Positions 9,534-17,651 of a stretch of 64,000 nucleotides of DNA are shown piece by piece; the stretch's first letter is position 1; each line of letters begins with the position of its first letter. Under the pieces are notes generated by a model. That model was not told where the DNA came from, made no database searches, and was given only the letters and a program-made list of their open reading frames with translations. Made by a program: the position numbers and the translations under genes. The DNA lies in NCBI RefSeq assembly GCF_024543085.1, contig NZ_JANHNZ010000003.1:124001-188000 (forward strand), given 5' to 3'. This DNA is from Granulicatella seriolae (GTDB taxonomy: Bacteria > Bacillota > Bacilli > Lactobacillales > Aerococcaceae).

Positions 9534-10538
9534 ATGGGATTATTTGATCGAATCAAACGAGCCTTTACCGGTGAGGACCCTATTGTTCAGCAACAAGATG
9601 AAAAAGAAGGAATTGTCCTTGATAAATACGACAAGGGTATGGCTAAAACACGGAATAATTTCTCGAATTTAATGAATGAACTTCTTGCTGATTTTAGAAC
9701 TATTGATGAAGACTTCTTTGAAGACTTAGAAGAGACCTTTATTGGAGCTGATGTTGGTTTTGAGATGACACTAGCCATTACTGATGCTTTGCGTGAAGAA
9801 GTGAGAATGCAAAATGCAAAATCACCTGACGAAGTCAAACGAGTTATCATAGAAACTATGGTCGATATTTATGAAAAAGGTCAAGGCAATTTATCTGGCT
9901 TAAAAAAAGTAGAAGGACGCCCAACCGTGGTTCTTTTTGTTGGGGTGAATGGGGTAGGTAAAACAACCACCATTGGGAAACTTGCTTGGCAACTTATAAA
10001 TGAAGGCAATAAAGTTCTCTTAGCCGCAGGGGATACCTTTAGAGCAGGAGCCATTCAACAACTAGAAATTTGGGGTGAGCGTGTAGGCGCACCAGTCGTT
10101 AAAGGAAATGAAGGGGGAGATCCGTCTTCTGTCGTTTTTGATGCTTTGAAAAAAGCTAAAGATGAGTCTTACGATTATTTGCTAATTGATACGGCTGGCC
10201 GTTTACAAAACAAGGTTAACCTGATGAAAGAGTTAGAAAAAATGAACCGTATTATCCAAAGGGAGCTTGAAAGTGGAGCAGATGAAACACTTTTAGTCTT
10301 GGATGCAACTACTGGACAAAACGCTTTAATTCAGGCTAAGCAATTTGATGAAACTATTGATATCAGTGGCTTGGTCTTAACCAAGTTAGACGGAACTGCC
10401 AAAGGTGGGGTCATCTTATCCATTAGACATGAGTTAGATATTCCTGTTAAATATATTGGTTTAGGAGAAAAAATGGATGATTTACAAGCGTTCGACCCTG
10501 AACAGTATATCTATGGCTTAATTAAAGATATGCTATAA
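9534..10538 (+). CDS. ftsY: signal recognition particle receptor FtsY
   Basis: FtsY is the membrane-associated SRP receptor GTPase, partner of Ffh encoded just downstream. The NG domain is complete: P-loop GVNGVGKTTT near residue 137, the DTFRAGA motif, DTAGR, and TKLDGTAKGG, ending with GLGEKMDDLQAFDP. The N-terminal acidic region is short, so the protein (334 residues) is close to a minimal FtsY. The ribosome binding site AAAGAGGTGAAGAG precedes the ATG. A gap of 141 bp with a new promoter separates it from ylxM. Confidence 0.97.
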   Translation: MGLFDRIKRAFTGEDPIVQQQDEKEGIVLDKYDKGMAKTRNNFSNLMNELLADFRTIDEDFFEDLEETFIGADVGFEMTLAITDALREEVRMQNAKSPDEVKRVIIETMVDIYEKGQGNLSGLKKVEGRPTVVLFVGVNGVGKTTTIGKLAWQLINEGNKVLLAAGDTFRAGAIQQLEIWGERVGAPVVKGNEGGDPSSVVFDALKKAKDESYDYLLIDTAGRLQNKVNLMKELEKMNRIIQRELESGADETLLVLDATTGQNALIQAKQFDETIDISGLVLTKLDGTAKGGVILSIRHELDIPVKYIGLGEKMDDLQAFDPEQYIYGLIKDML

Positions 10539-10602
10539 GAGGCAAAGACACCCTCTTGAAGCCAACTAGTTATCTGTTTTATGCCCATAACAAATAGGAT
10601 GA

Positions 10603-10631
10603 TGGAAAGGTTTACTAAAATTTGTTACAAT
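10603..10631 (+). promoter_or_regulatory. predicted promoter for ylxM-ffh
   Basis: An extended -10 element (TGTTACAAT, with the TACAAT box at 10626-10631) is preceded 17 bp upstream by a weak -35 box TGGAAA (10603-10608). It would start transcription about 40 bp before ylxM. The extended -10 compensates for the poor -35. Confidence 0.6.
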
Positions 10632-10679
10632 AGACGGTAGGTATTTTGGGCTGCGAAACGATGAAAGGAAGAGTAAACC

Positions 10680-11018
10680 ATGGAATTGGAAAAAACAACA
10701 CATATGAACTTGTTGATGGAATTCTACGGAATGCTCTTAACAACAAAGCAAATGGATTATATCGAACGCTATTTTGCAGACGATTATTCTTTAGGCGAAA
10801 TTGCAGAAGAATTTTCCATTAGTCGACAAGCAGTGTATGACAATATCAAACGAACGGGTAACATTTTAGAAGAATATGAAAGAAAGCTTCATTTGGTCAA
10901 TGATTTTTATAAACGGCAAGAACTGTATGACCAAATAGAGGCTTATGTAGGGCAAACCTACGCTGATGATAGACATTTACTAGATATTATAGCCAAACTA
11001 CAAAAGAGTAATCGCTAG
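10680..11018 (+). CDS. ylxM: YlxM-family HTH protein, SRP-associated
   Basis: A 112-residue helix-turn-helix protein of the YlxM/p13 family, which in Gram-positive bacteria modulates the signal recognition particle. The sigma-70-region-4-like HTH is visible at about residues 19-62 ([13 protein letters not shown], then [22 protein letters not shown]). The gene sits 32 bp upstream of the ffh start, the usual YlxM-Ffh pairing, and has its own promoter. The length agrees with the family (about 105-115 residues). Confidence 0.94.
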   Translation: MELEKTTHMNLLMEFYGMLLTTKQMDYIERYFADDYSLGEIAEEFSISRQAVYDNIKRTGNILEEYERKLHLVNDFYKRQELYDQIEAYVGQTYADDRHLLDIIAKLQKSNR

Positions 11019-11050
11019 GATTATAGGATGGTTTGAGAGGAGAAGAAAGA

Positions 11051-12484
11051 ATGGCATTTGAAGGATTATCTGATCGCCTTCAGTCAGCGATAGGTTCTGT
11101 AAGCCGTAAAGGGAAAATCACAGAAGCTGACTTAAAACAAATGATGCGTGAAGTTCGTCTAGCTTTATTAGAAGCTGACGTTAACTTTAAAGTAGTGAAA
11201 GAATTTGTCCGAAAGGTCAATGAAAGAGCATTAGGCTCGAATGTATTAGAGGCATTATCACCTGCCCAACAAGTTGTAAAGATTGTAAATGAAGAACTAA
11301 CCGAATTAATGGGTGGGGAACAAGCACCGTTTAATTTTTCTACCAAACCACCAACCGTTGTTATGATGGTCGGTTTGCAAGGGGCGGGTAAGACAACCAC
11401 TGCTGGTAAGTTGGCTAGTTTCTTACATAAGCATGAGAAAAAGCGTCCCTTATTGGTTGCAGCCGATGTGTATCGACCTGCTGCTATTGACCAATTGCAA
11501 ACGCTTGGGCAACAATTAAATTACCCTGTATTTTCATTAGGAACAGATGTTGATCCAGTAGAAATCGCTCGACAAGGGATTGAAAAAGCTCGTATTGATG
11601 GTAGAGATTTAGTGATTATTGATACGGCTGGTCGTCTTCATGTTGATGACACCTTAATGACTGAGTTACAAAATATTAAAGCCGTAGCAAATCCAAGTGA
11701 AATTCTCTTGGTAGTTGATGCCATGACCGGTCAAGATGCCGTCAATGTAGCGCAAAGCTTCAATGATCGCTTAGACATCACCGGGGTTATCATTACCAAA
11801 CTTGATGGGGACACACGTGGTGGAGCTGCCCTATCTATCAGAAGCATCACGGGTAAGCCAATCAAATTTACCGGACGTGGTGAAAAACTGACTGATTTCG
11901 AAATCTTCTATCCAGAACGGATGGCTTCTCGTATTTTAGGTATGGGGGACATGATGACCCTTATCGAGAAGGCCCAACAAGATTTTGATGAAGCCAAAGC
12001 TGCAGAAATTGCTGATAAGATTAAAGCAAACACCTTTGACTTTAATGACTTTATCGATCAGTTGGATCAAGTCAATAAGATGGGACCTTTAGAGGATATT
12101 CTTAAGATGATTCCGGGCATGAACAAGATGGCTGGTATGGATCAGTTAAAAATTGATCCAAAAGACACAGCTCGTATGAAAGCTATTGTCTTATCCATGA
12201 CGCCTGCTGAAAGAGAAAATCCAGACATCTTATCGCAAAACCGTAGAAAACGGATTGCAGCTGGATCATCTAGACCATTGGCAGAAGTAAACCGTTTGAT
12301 CAAACAATTCAACGAATCTAAAAAGATGATGAATCAAATGTCTAACGGTAACATGAAAGGTCTAGAAGGTATGATGGGAGGCATGGGCGGTGGCGGCCAA
12401 AATAAATTAAGCCAAATTGCCATGCAACAATATGCCCGTCGTCAAAAGAAAAATAAGATGAAAAAATTAAAAAAGAAAAAATAA
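11051..12484 (+). CDS. ffh: signal recognition particle protein Ffh
   Basis: Ffh is the protein subunit of the SRP, binding SRP RNA and nascent signal peptides. The G domain has the P-loop GLQGAGKTTT near residue 108, DTAGR, and TKLDGDTRGG. The C-terminal M domain is rich in methionine and glycine (MIPGMNKMAGM, then GMMGGMGGGG) and ends in a lysine-rich tail. The ATG at 11051 is chosen because the GAGAGGAGAAG ribosome binding site lies just before it and because MAFEGLSDRLQ is the normal family start; an in-frame TTG at 11033 falls upstream of this site. It gives 477 residues. Confidence 0.97.
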   Translation: MAFEGLSDRLQSAIGSVSRKGKITEADLKQMMREVRLALLEADVNFKVVKEFVRKVNERALGSNVLEALSPAQQVVKIVNEELTELMGGEQAPFNFSTKPPTVVMMVGLQGAGKTTTAGKLASFLHKHEKKRPLLVAADVYRPAAIDQLQTLGQQLNYPVFSLGTDVDPVEIARQGIEKARIDGRDLVIIDTAGRLHVDDTLMTELQNIKAVANPSEILLVVDAMTGQDAVNVAQSFNDRLDITGVIITKLDGDTRGGAALSIRSITGKPIKFTGRGEKLTDFEIFYPERMASRILGMGDMMTLIEKAQQDFDEAKAAEIADKIKANTFDFNDFIDQLDQVNKMGPLEDILKMIPGMNKMAGMDQLKIDPKDTARMKAIVLSMTPAERENPDILSQNRRKRIAAGSSRPLAEVNRLIKQFNESKKMMNQMSNGNMKGLEGMMGGMGGGGQNKLSQIAMQQYARRQKKNKMKKLKKKK

Positions 12485-12492
12485 TTCAAATT

Positions 12493-12530
12493 GGAGAGCC
12501 TGTAAAGAAAAAATACTTTACAAGCTCTCC
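12493..12530 (+). terminator. hairpin between ffh and rpsP (terminator or attenuator)
   Basis: A 15-bp stem (12493-12507 with 12516-12530, 14 matches) closed by an A-rich 8-nt loop begins 9 bp after ffh. The following tract is only moderately T-rich (AACTTCTGTTATTATT), so termination may be partial, letting some transcripts reach rpsP. Confidence 0.7.
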
Positions 12531-12581
12531 AACTTCTGTTATTATTACTAACTGTGAGACATATATATGGAGGTGTAAAAA

Positions 12582-12854
12582 ATGGCAGTTAAAATTCGTT
12601 TAAAACGTATGGGTTCTAAAAAGAAACCTTTTTACCGTATCGTTGTAGCTGATTCTCGTTCACCACGTGATGGACGTATTATTGAAAAAGTTGGAACTTA
12701 CAACCCAATCACTACTCCTGCAGCAGTGACTGTTGAAGAAGATTTAGTACTAAAATGGTTAGCAAATGGTGCACAACCATCTGACACAGTACGTAACATA
12801 CTTTCTCAACAAGGGATTATGAAAAAATTCCACGAATCAAAAATTTCTAAATAA
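12582..12854 (+). CDS. rpsP: 30S ribosomal protein S16
   Basis: S16 is a small-subunit protein needed for 30S assembly. The 90-residue sequence opens with [20 protein letters not shown] and carries the family block [11 protein letters not shown], followed by the [14 protein letters not shown] segment. A strong ribosome binding site (GGAGGTG) precedes the ATG. It starts the rpsP-khpA pair. The rest of the typical operon (rimM, trmD, rplS) is separated here by three extra genes. Confidence 0.98.
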   Translation: MAVKIRLKRMGSKKKPFYRIVVADSRSPRDGRIIEKVGTYNPITTPAAVTVEEDLVLKWLANGAQPSDTVRNILSQQGIMKKFHESKISK

Positions 12855-12893
12855 GAATTTTTGTGAGGCAGACACACAGATGAGGTGATAACT

Positions 12894-13145
12894 ATGCCTG
12901 ATATTAGTGAATTAGTATTAACAATGGTTCGCCCTTTAGTGGCACATCCAGAAGTGGTAACAATTGAAATTTCTGAATCCGATGAATTCATGGAATATAC
13001 TTTGATTGTTCATCCTGAAGATGTGGGTCGTGTGATTGGTAAGCAAGGTCGAGTTGCAAGAGCAATCCGTACCATCGCTTATAGCGTACGTACCAAAGGA
13101 CCAAAGCGTGTGCGTATCAGCATCTCTAATACTGAAGAAAACTAA
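12894..13145 (+). CDS. khpA: KH-domain RNA-binding protein KhpA (YlqC)
   Basis: A single-KH-domain protein that, with KhpB/Jag, binds RNA and affects cell division and elongation in streptococci and relatives. The GxxG loop is seen in RVIGKQGRVARAIRTI, and the sequence ends shortly after the domain. The ATG at 12894 is preferred over a GTG at 12885 because the GTG is part of the GAGGTGAT ribosome binding site; this gives 83 residues. It follows rpsP by 39 bp as in most Firmicutes. A terminator lies directly downstream, so rpsP-khpA forms a short transcript here. Confidence 0.95.
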   Translation: MPDISELVLTMVRPLVAHPEVVTIEISESDEFMEYTLIVHPEDVGRVIGKQGRVARAIRTIAYSVRTKGPKRVRISISNTEEN

Positions 13146-13150
13146 AGTAG

Positions 13151-13180
13151 AGCCAGTGATTTAGGTCGCTGGCTTTTTTT
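13151..13180 (+). terminator. Rho-independent terminator after khpA
   Basis: AGCCAG (13151-13156) pairs with CTGGCT (13169-13174), followed by an uninterrupted run of T residues. Clear intrinsic terminator ending rpsP-khpA. Confidence 0.85.
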
Positions 13181-13197
13181 CTTTCCTATTTTCAAAC

Positions 13198-13226
13198 TTG
13201 TTTCAATCTCCTCTATAAGATACAAT
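13198..13226 (+). promoter_or_regulatory. predicted promoter for the MmcQ/YjbR gene
   Basis: TTGTTT (13198-13203) and TACAAT (13221-13226) are separated by 17 bp, about 23 bp before the next gene and just after the khpA terminator. A good sigma-A match. Confidence 0.72.
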
Positions 13227-13248
13227 GGAAATCAAGAGGGGATAGAAC

Positions 13249-13599
13249 ATGAAAAACACACAGGAAGTGCTTGACTTTTCTTTGACATTACCAGAAACTT
13301 ATTTTGAAAAACCTTTTAAAAAGTATGATGCTATCGCTATTAAACACAAAGAAAATCACAAGTGGTTTGCCCTGATTATTGATTATCAAGGTAGAACACT
13401 AGTAAACGTGAAATGCCATCCAGATTGGACAGAATTTTGGAGAAGCCGTTATGATGACGTTTTTCCTGGCTACCATATGAACAAGGAACATTGGAATTCG
13501 ATTGTTATAGGTGGAGATGTTCCAGATGATGACTTCAAACAAATGATTTTTGATAGCTATCACTTAACCAAAGAGGGGAAAAATAAAAAGCTGTCTTGA
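13249..13599 (+). CDS. MmcQ/YjbR family protein
   Basis: A 116-residue protein of the MmcQ/YjbR family, which adopts a double-wing DNA-binding-like fold of unclear function. Recognisable features are the opening segment with LPETYFEKPFKKYDAIAIKH, the central W-F-A-L-I strand, the NVKCHPDW motif, and the C-terminal HMNKEHWNSIVIGGDVPDDDF block typical of the family. It has its own promoter and an AGAGGGGAT ribosome binding site. It interrupts the usual khpA-rimM adjacency. Molecular role unknown. Confidence 0.85.
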   Translation: MKNTQEVLDFSLTLPETYFEKPFKKYDAIAIKHKENHKWFALIIDYQGRTLVNVKCHPDWTEFWRSRYDDVFPGYHMNKEHWNSIVIGGDVPDDDFKQMIFDSYHLTKEGKNKKLS

Positions 13600-13632
13600 T
13601 ACGTTCAAGAGCTGATGATGAGGAAGTGTTCA

Positions 13633-14916
13633 ATGAATCGACCGAGGAGTACTCATGTATTTAGTAAAACTGAAAAAAATTATTATAGCTACTTAAGTTT
13701 TTTAGCGAGCGTTTTTATAGGCTTGGCTTTAATTTTTGATAGTCCTAATCAACTTTACCAAGGGTTTCAGAGGATACTTTTTTCAACTGGTCAATTGTTC
13801 ACAGACTATATTGAATTAGCCTCAATGGGGGCAACCTTGTTTAATGTGGGGACCATGATGCTCTTAAGTATCTTGCTTTTGTATCGATTTAAGATGCCGA
13901 TCAATGGGGCAGTCATTGCTAGTTTAGGAACGGTTGCTGGCTTTTCCTTTTTTGGAAAGAATCTCTTTAACAGTATTCCAATCACTGTTGGGGTTATGTT
14001 GTATGCCCATTTGAGTCGGCAACATTTTCGTAATTATATTATTGTTAGTTTATTTGGTTCTGCTTTGGGACCATTAGTTTCTTTTATTGCGTTTGGAATG
14101 GGTTATCCTTTATGGGTTAGCGTTCCCGCTAGTATTTTGGTTGGGATTACCATAGGATTTGTTTTCCCACCGCTAGCCACTCAGTTTTTAGGTTTTCATC
14201 AAGGGTACAGCCTTTATAACGTTGGGTTTACAGCAGGGATTATCGGTATGGTCTTTACAGCTATGATTAATATGATGGGCTTTGAGGTTGAAAGAACAGT
14301 CCTTCTTTATACGGGGTCTTACCAAACCTTTCTAATCTGCTTATTGCTTGCTATAATTCTCTTTATCTTCCTGACTGGAGCCTATATGACGACTAAGCAG
14401 TCCAATCAATTATTTTCTATTTTCTCCAACTCTGGACGTTTACCGTCTGACTTTGTGGAAATGACTAATATGGCATCTGTTTGTTTAAATGTGGGTTTGC
14501 TGGGACTCATCTTCACTGCTTATGTTATGGTGTTTGGGCATGGACTGAATGGCCCTTTAATAGGCGGGATTATTTCCGTCATGAGTTTTGGTGCCTTTGG
14601 GAAGCATGCCAAAAATATTATTCCTGTTTTGATTGGGGTAACCTTAGCAGCTCACATGAACTTAAATCAACCAGCTTCAACGAGTGTGTTGATTGCGGCA
14701 CTATTTGGAACAACCTTAGCGCCTATTAGTGGGTATTATGGACCTCTTGCAGGTTTTGTTGCTGGCTTTATTCATATGTCCATGGTGAGTCATGTGGCTT
14801 ATCTACATGGTGGTTTAAATCTTTATAATAATGGTTTTTCTGGAGGGTTTGTCGCTGCGGCATTGGTTCCGGTTCTTGATGCTGTAAGAAAAATCATACC
14901 GGGTAAGAAAAAGTAA
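13633..14916 (+). CDS. DUF1576-type polytopic membrane protein with internal duplication
   Basis: A hydrophobic 427-residue protein with roughly 10-12 predicted membrane spans, resembling the DUF1576 family of uncharacterised Firmicutes membrane proteins. The two halves look related: FGKNLFNSIPITVG and then YNVGFTAGIIG in the first half correspond to FGKHAKNIIPVLIG and YNNGFSGGFVA in the second, with GSALGPLVS matching GTTLAPISG. Such duplicated layouts are common among transporters, but no substrate can be assigned. The ATG at 13633 follows the ribosome binding site AGGAAG by 6 bp, better placed than the ATG pair at 13615. An unrecognised small gene follows closely. Confidence 0.75.
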   Translation: MNRPRSTHVFSKTEKNYYSYLSFLASVFIGLALIFDSPNQLYQGFQRILFSTGQLFTDYIELASMGATLFNVGTMMLLSILLLYRFKMPINGAVIASLGTVAGFSFFGKNLFNSIPITVGVMLYAHLSRQHFRNYIIVSLFGSALGPLVSFIAFGMGYPLWVSVPASILVGITIGFVFPPLATQFLGFHQGYSLYNVGFTAGIIGMVFTAMINMMGFEVERTVLLYTGSYQTFLICLLLAIILFIFLTGAYMTTKQSNQLFSIFSNSGRLPSDFVEMTNMASVCLNVGLLGLIFTAYVMVFGHGLNGPLIGGIISVMSFGAFGKHAKNIIPVLIGVTLAAHMNLNQPASTSVLIAALFGTTLAPISGYYGPLAGFVAGFIHMSMVSHVAYLHGGLNLYNNGFSGGFVAAALVPVLDAVRKIIPGKKK

Positions 14917-14949
14917 ACTATTAATTTGATTCAGTGGGAGGAGTCAAGG

Positions 14950-15318
14950 ATGATTACAGAACAAGATTATACAAAACGACTATTAAAAGAATTGGTTGAT
15001 TATTACTTGTCACATGGCATGCATGATATTACCATAAAGATTGATTATCAAGAAAATGAGTCTGTAACGATTTGTCTGAGTGCACCTTTTGACAAGTTAC
15101 CGGATGATTTAGAAGCTTTCAAACACGGCTTAGCTGTTGAGAAACAACCTGAATTGGATGCTATCTATAATTCTCTCTTAGGAACTCATAGCCGTGATAA
15201 AAACTATAATATGCTAGGCAAGACTATTGATGAATTTGAAATTTCGACTATCAATCAAGTGTTTAAAGTGCAAGTAAAACGGTATGCTATGGATCAAGTA
15301 GTGCATTTTTTTGAATAA
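14950..15318 (+). CDS. hypothetical protein, 122 residues
   Basis: I do not recognise this protein. It is soluble-looking, acidic and mixed alpha/beta by eye, beginning [19 protein letters not shown] and ending [15 protein letters not shown]. No cysteine pair, P-loop or membrane segment is visible. The start at 14950 is set by the strong GGGAGGAG ribosome binding site; an upstream in-frame ATG at 14926 would place that site inside the gene. It sits 33 bp after the DUF1576 membrane gene and 25 bp before rimM, so it is likely co-transcribed with one or both. A partner role to the membrane protein is only an inference from position. Confidence 0.72.
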   Translation: MITEQDYTKRLLKELVDYYLSHGMHDITIKIDYQENESVTICLSAPFDKLPDDLEAFKHGLAVEKQPELDAIYNSLLGTHSRDKNYNMLGKTIDEFEISTINQVFKVQVKRYAMDQVVHFFE

Positions 15319-15343
15319 AAACATGATGAATGGAGTTTTTTTG

Positions 15344-15859
15344 GTGACAGATTATTATACAGTAGGTAAGGTTGTGAACACACAAGGGTTAAAAGGGGAA
15401 GTTCGAGTTATTTCTTCTAGTGATTTTGTCGAAGAGCGTTATAAAAAGGGCAATGAACTTGTTTTGTTCAGAGACAAGAAAGCCCCTTTGTCTTTAGTGA
15501 TAGAGTCGCATCGTAAGCATAAGAATTTTGATTTGTTAACCTTTAAGGACTACAAAAATATTAATGACGTCGAATCCTTCAGAGATGGCATCTTAAAAGT
15601 TGCCTCAGAGAATCTGCAAGACTTAGAAGACGATGAGTATTATTACCACGAAATTATTGGTCTGGAAGTCTTTACGGATGAGGGTCAGCTACTAGGTAAA
15701 GTGAATGAGATTATTTCTACCGGAGCAAATGATGTATGGGTGGTTAAAGGTGAGGCAAAGAAACCCTATTTGATTCCATTTATTGAACCGGTTGTGCATA
15801 CTGTTGACTTAGATGAAAATCGTGCTATTATACATGTGTTAGAGGGGTTAATTGACTAA
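15344..15859 (+). CDS. rimM: ribosome maturation factor RimM
   Basis: RimM assists 30S head assembly, binding S19. The N-terminal barrel ([19 protein letters not shown]) and the C-terminal PRC-barrel-like domain ([22 protein letters not shown], then [10 protein letters not shown]) are complete. The GTG at 15344 is chosen: a GGAG site lies 8 bp upstream and [10 protein letters not shown] matches the usual start. Longer in-frame starts near 15311-15326 would overlap the previous gene or include the ribosome binding site. The length is 171 residues. The stop overlaps the trmD start in a TAATG junction, indicating translational coupling. Confidence 0.95.
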   Translation: MTDYYTVGKVVNTQGLKGEVRVISSSDFVEERYKKGNELVLFRDKKAPLSLVIESHRKHKNFDLLTFKDYKNINDVESFRDGILKVASENLQDLEDDEYYYHEIIGLEVFTDEGQLLGKVNEIISTGANDVWVVKGEAKKPYLIPFIEPVVHTVDLDENRAIIHVLEGLID

Positions 15860-16596
15860 TGAGAATGGATGTTTTAACACTCTTTCCTGATATGTTTGAT
15901 GGGCCTATGACCCAGTCTATGATTGGGAAAGCTAGAGAGAACAAAAAAATTGACTTTCATACACTGGATTTTAGGCAGTTTGCCAATAATAAGCACAACC
16001 ATGTTGATGACTATCCTTTTGGTGGTGGAGCTGGGATGTTATTGAAGGTTGAACCGATTGATCTTGCTTTACAACAGCTTGAACAGGAGGTGCCTCATAC
16101 CAAGAAACGAATTATATTGATGGACCCATCAGGTAAACCATTCACACAGAAAATTGCGGAAGAGTTTGCTGAGGAAGAGCATCTTGTTTTCATTTGTGGG
16201 CATTATGAGGGTTATGATGAGCGTATTCGTCATTATGTTACAGATGAGTACTCTATTGGAGACTTTGTTTTAACGGGTGGGGAATTAGCGGCCATGATGA
16301 TGATAGATGCTACTGTGCGTCTTTTGCCAGATGTTCTTGGTAATGAGGAGTCTGCTATCACCGATTCGCATTCAACAGGGCTTTTAGAACACCCGCAATA
16401 TACAAGGCCAAGAGATTACAAAGGGATGTTAGTTCCTGATGTTTTATTCAGTGGTAATCATAAGAAGATTAAAGAATGGCAGGAAAAAGAATCTTTGAGG
16501 CGAACTTATCAAAGGCGTCCTGACCTTTTAGAGAAACGGGAACTTTCTTCTTTGGAAGCCAGATTGTTGGAAGAGATTAAGGCGGAAGAAGTTTAG
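15859..16596 (+). CDS. trmD: tRNA (guanine-N1-)-methyltransferase TrmD
   Basis: TrmD methylates G37 of tRNAs using S-adenosylmethionine through a trefoil-knot fold. The family motifs are present: [11 protein letters not shown] at the N-terminus, [14 protein letters not shown], the knot segment [11 protein letters not shown], and [17 protein letters not shown] with PDVLGNEES. The length of 245 residues is normal. It overlaps rimM by one base. Its 3' end is followed within about 35 bp by the first copy of the dispersed structured repeat, and rplS, usually next in the operon, has its own promoter here. Confidence 0.97.
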   Translation: MRMDVLTLFPDMFDGPMTQSMIGKARENKKIDFHTLDFRQFANNKHNHVDDYPFGGGAGMLLKVEPIDLALQQLEQEVPHTKKRIILMDPSGKPFTQKIAEEFAEEEHLVFICGHYEGYDERIRHYVTDEYSIGDFVLTGGELAAMMMIDATVRLLPDVLGNEESAITDSHSTGLLEHPQYTRPRDYKGMLVPDVLFSGNHKKIKEWQEKESLRRTYQRRPDLLEKRELSSLEARLLEEIKAEEV

Positions 16597-16628
16597 GTGA
16601 AAAGTATGTAGTATAGTAAGATAGAATA

Positions 16629-16728
16629 GTTTCCGAGAAATAAATCTGTAATGAGAACGGTGGCACCGCCGTGAGTCTTGATCCTACAGCTTAGCTGCTA
16701 CGTGGTTGCAGATTTATTTCTCGAAAAC
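16629..16728 (+). repeat. dispersed structured repeat, copy 1 (short form)
   Basis: Outer arms 16629-16648 and 16709-16728 are a 20-bp inverted repeat with one mismatch, enclosing a 60-bp core. The core starts GAGAACGGTGGCACCGCCG (16652-16670) and continues GTGAG...CTTAGCTG...ACGTGG, shared with the copies near 25.8, 29.1, 48.8 and 49.0 kb. It lacks the second half of the long form (the CATCCACTGT to CACCGTT segment). A small palindrome GGACTTTTGTCC followed by AGCTCC (16749-16766) lies just downstream and resembles the outer motifs of copies 2 and 5. It could terminate trmD transcripts, but no proper T-run follows. Confidence 0.85.
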
Positions 16729-16824
16729 TTTTTCTTGATGGATTAGAAGGACTTTTGTCCAGCTCCTAATTCTAGTTTTTTGAAAAAATTTATGGTCAAA
16801 GCACCATTTATCAAGAAAATTTAC

Positions 16825-16853
16825 TTTACAGGCTTGGTGGAATATGGTACTAT
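16825..16853 (+). promoter_or_regulatory. predicted promoter for rplS
   Basis: TTTACA (16825-16830) and TACTAT (16848-16853) with a 17-bp spacer and a TGG extension before the -10 box. It would give a 5' leader of about 90 nt for rplS. Strong match. Confidence 0.8.
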
Positions 16854-16860
16854 ATTTCGA

Positions 16861-16940
16861 GTGAGTAGGAAACTATTCAGAGATAACGATATTCCGCTGA
16901 ACAGGTAGTGAACTGATTCAAGAGTGTTTGTTGGAAGGAG
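16861..16940 (+). promoter_or_regulatory. rplS 5' leader, candidate L19-type autoregulatory leader
   Basis: The predicted untranslated leader of rplS contains ATATTCCGCTG (about 16889-16899), then TAGTGAACTGATTC. This recalls the L19 leader motif known upstream of rplS in Firmicutes, which is thought to bind L19. I see the sequence similarity by memory only, and a covariance-model search would be needed to confirm it. Confidence 0.4.
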
Positions 16941-16948
16941 AAGAAGAC

Positions 16949-17296
16949 ATGAGTAAATTAATCGAAGAATTGACACAAGAGCAATTACGTTCTGATATTC
17001 CAGCTTTCCGCCCAGGAGATACAGTTCGTGTACATGCTAAGGTTGTCGAAGGAACTCGCGAACGTATTCAGTTATTCGAAGGCGTTGTTATCAAACGTCG
17101 CGGTGCTGGCGTTAGTGAAACTTATACAGTACGTAAAGTTTCTAACGGTGTCGGTGTGGAACGTACTTTCCCATTACACACTCCACGTGTTGCACAAATC
17201 GAAGTTGTACGTTACGGTAAAGTCCGTCGTGCTAAGTTGTATTACTTACGTAACCTACGTGGTAAAGCAGCTCGTATCAAAGAAATCAGAAGATAA
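16949..17296 (+). CDS. rplS: 50S ribosomal protein L19
   Basis: L19 lies at the subunit interface of the ribosome. The 115-residue protein has the family pattern: an N-terminal helix ([10 protein letters not shown]), then [29 protein letters not shown], and the C-terminal block [18 protein letters not shown]. The ATG at 16949 follows the ribosome binding site GGAAGGAGAAG; an upstream in-frame TTG at 16928 precedes that site and is unlikely. It has its own promoter and leader and a strong terminator downstream, so it is monocistronic here. Confidence 0.97.
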   Translation: MSKLIEELTQEQLRSDIPAFRPGDTVRVHAKVVEGTRERIQLFEGVVIKRRGAGVSETYTVRKVSNGVGVERTFPLHTPRVAQIEVVRYGKVRRAKLYYLRNLRGKAARIKEIRR

Positions 17297-17334
17297 TAAC
17301 GGATTATTCCTAAAAAGTCTGACAGATGTCAAAG

Positions 17335-17358
17335 CCCTTGTTTATCAAGGGTTTTTTT
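17335..17358 (+). terminator. Rho-independent terminator after rplS
   Basis: CCCTTG (17335-17340) and CAAGGG (17346-17351) form a tight hairpin with a 5-nt loop, followed by seven T residues. Clear intrinsic terminator. Confidence 0.9.
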
Positions 17359-17651
17359 GTTTTTCTTAGAAAATAATTTTTATCAAATTTGTTAGCTGTA
17401 GTATTACTAATGCACCATTTGAATGCACAGATCTTGACTGATAAATAGACTGATACTATGATAATGTTGTGGACAGATTTGTAGCTAGAGGGGATTTACC
17501 GGTAAAAAAATTGATATCCAGAACTAATATTGCTATACATTAAAATATGGCCCAATTGGAAAAATTACTACAACCAAGTGATATAGTTCGTATAGAACTT
17601 ATGTCGGCGGAGACAAAAAGGTTATGCATTGAATTATGAGGAGGTAATGAG
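17359..17651 (+). other. AT-rich intergenic stretch with promoter and a 30-codon frame
   Basis: This part of the 355-bp gap between rplS and the SuFu pseudogene holds no convincing gene. It contains a good promoter (17434-17462) and a 30-codon frame at 17547-17639 (MAQLEKLLQPSD..., ending RLCIEL), whose stop abuts the GAGGAGG ribosome binding site of the next gene. That frame has no recognisable ribosome binding site and may be a remnant of a lost upstream gene or chance. Confidence 0.5.
17434..17462 (+). promoter_or_regulatory. predicted promoter upstream of SuFu-domain pseudogene
   Basis: TTGACT (17434-17439) and TATGAT (17457-17462) separated by 17 bp. Good sigma-A match, about 190 bp before the pseudogene start. 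Confidence 0.65.

Noticed and set aside
16649-16690. T-box-like motif (GGTGGCACCGCCG resembles the T-box GGGTGGNACCGCG antiterminator)
   Set aside because: The similarity is limited to this block. The copies lie downstream of genes, no aminoacyl-tRNA synthetase or amino acid gene follows, one copy is reversed, and no specifier stem is recognisable.
17028-17369. 113-codon frame overlapping rplS in another phase
   Set aside because: It runs through the L19 coding region and the terminator hairpin; no ribosome binding site and no recognisable similarity.
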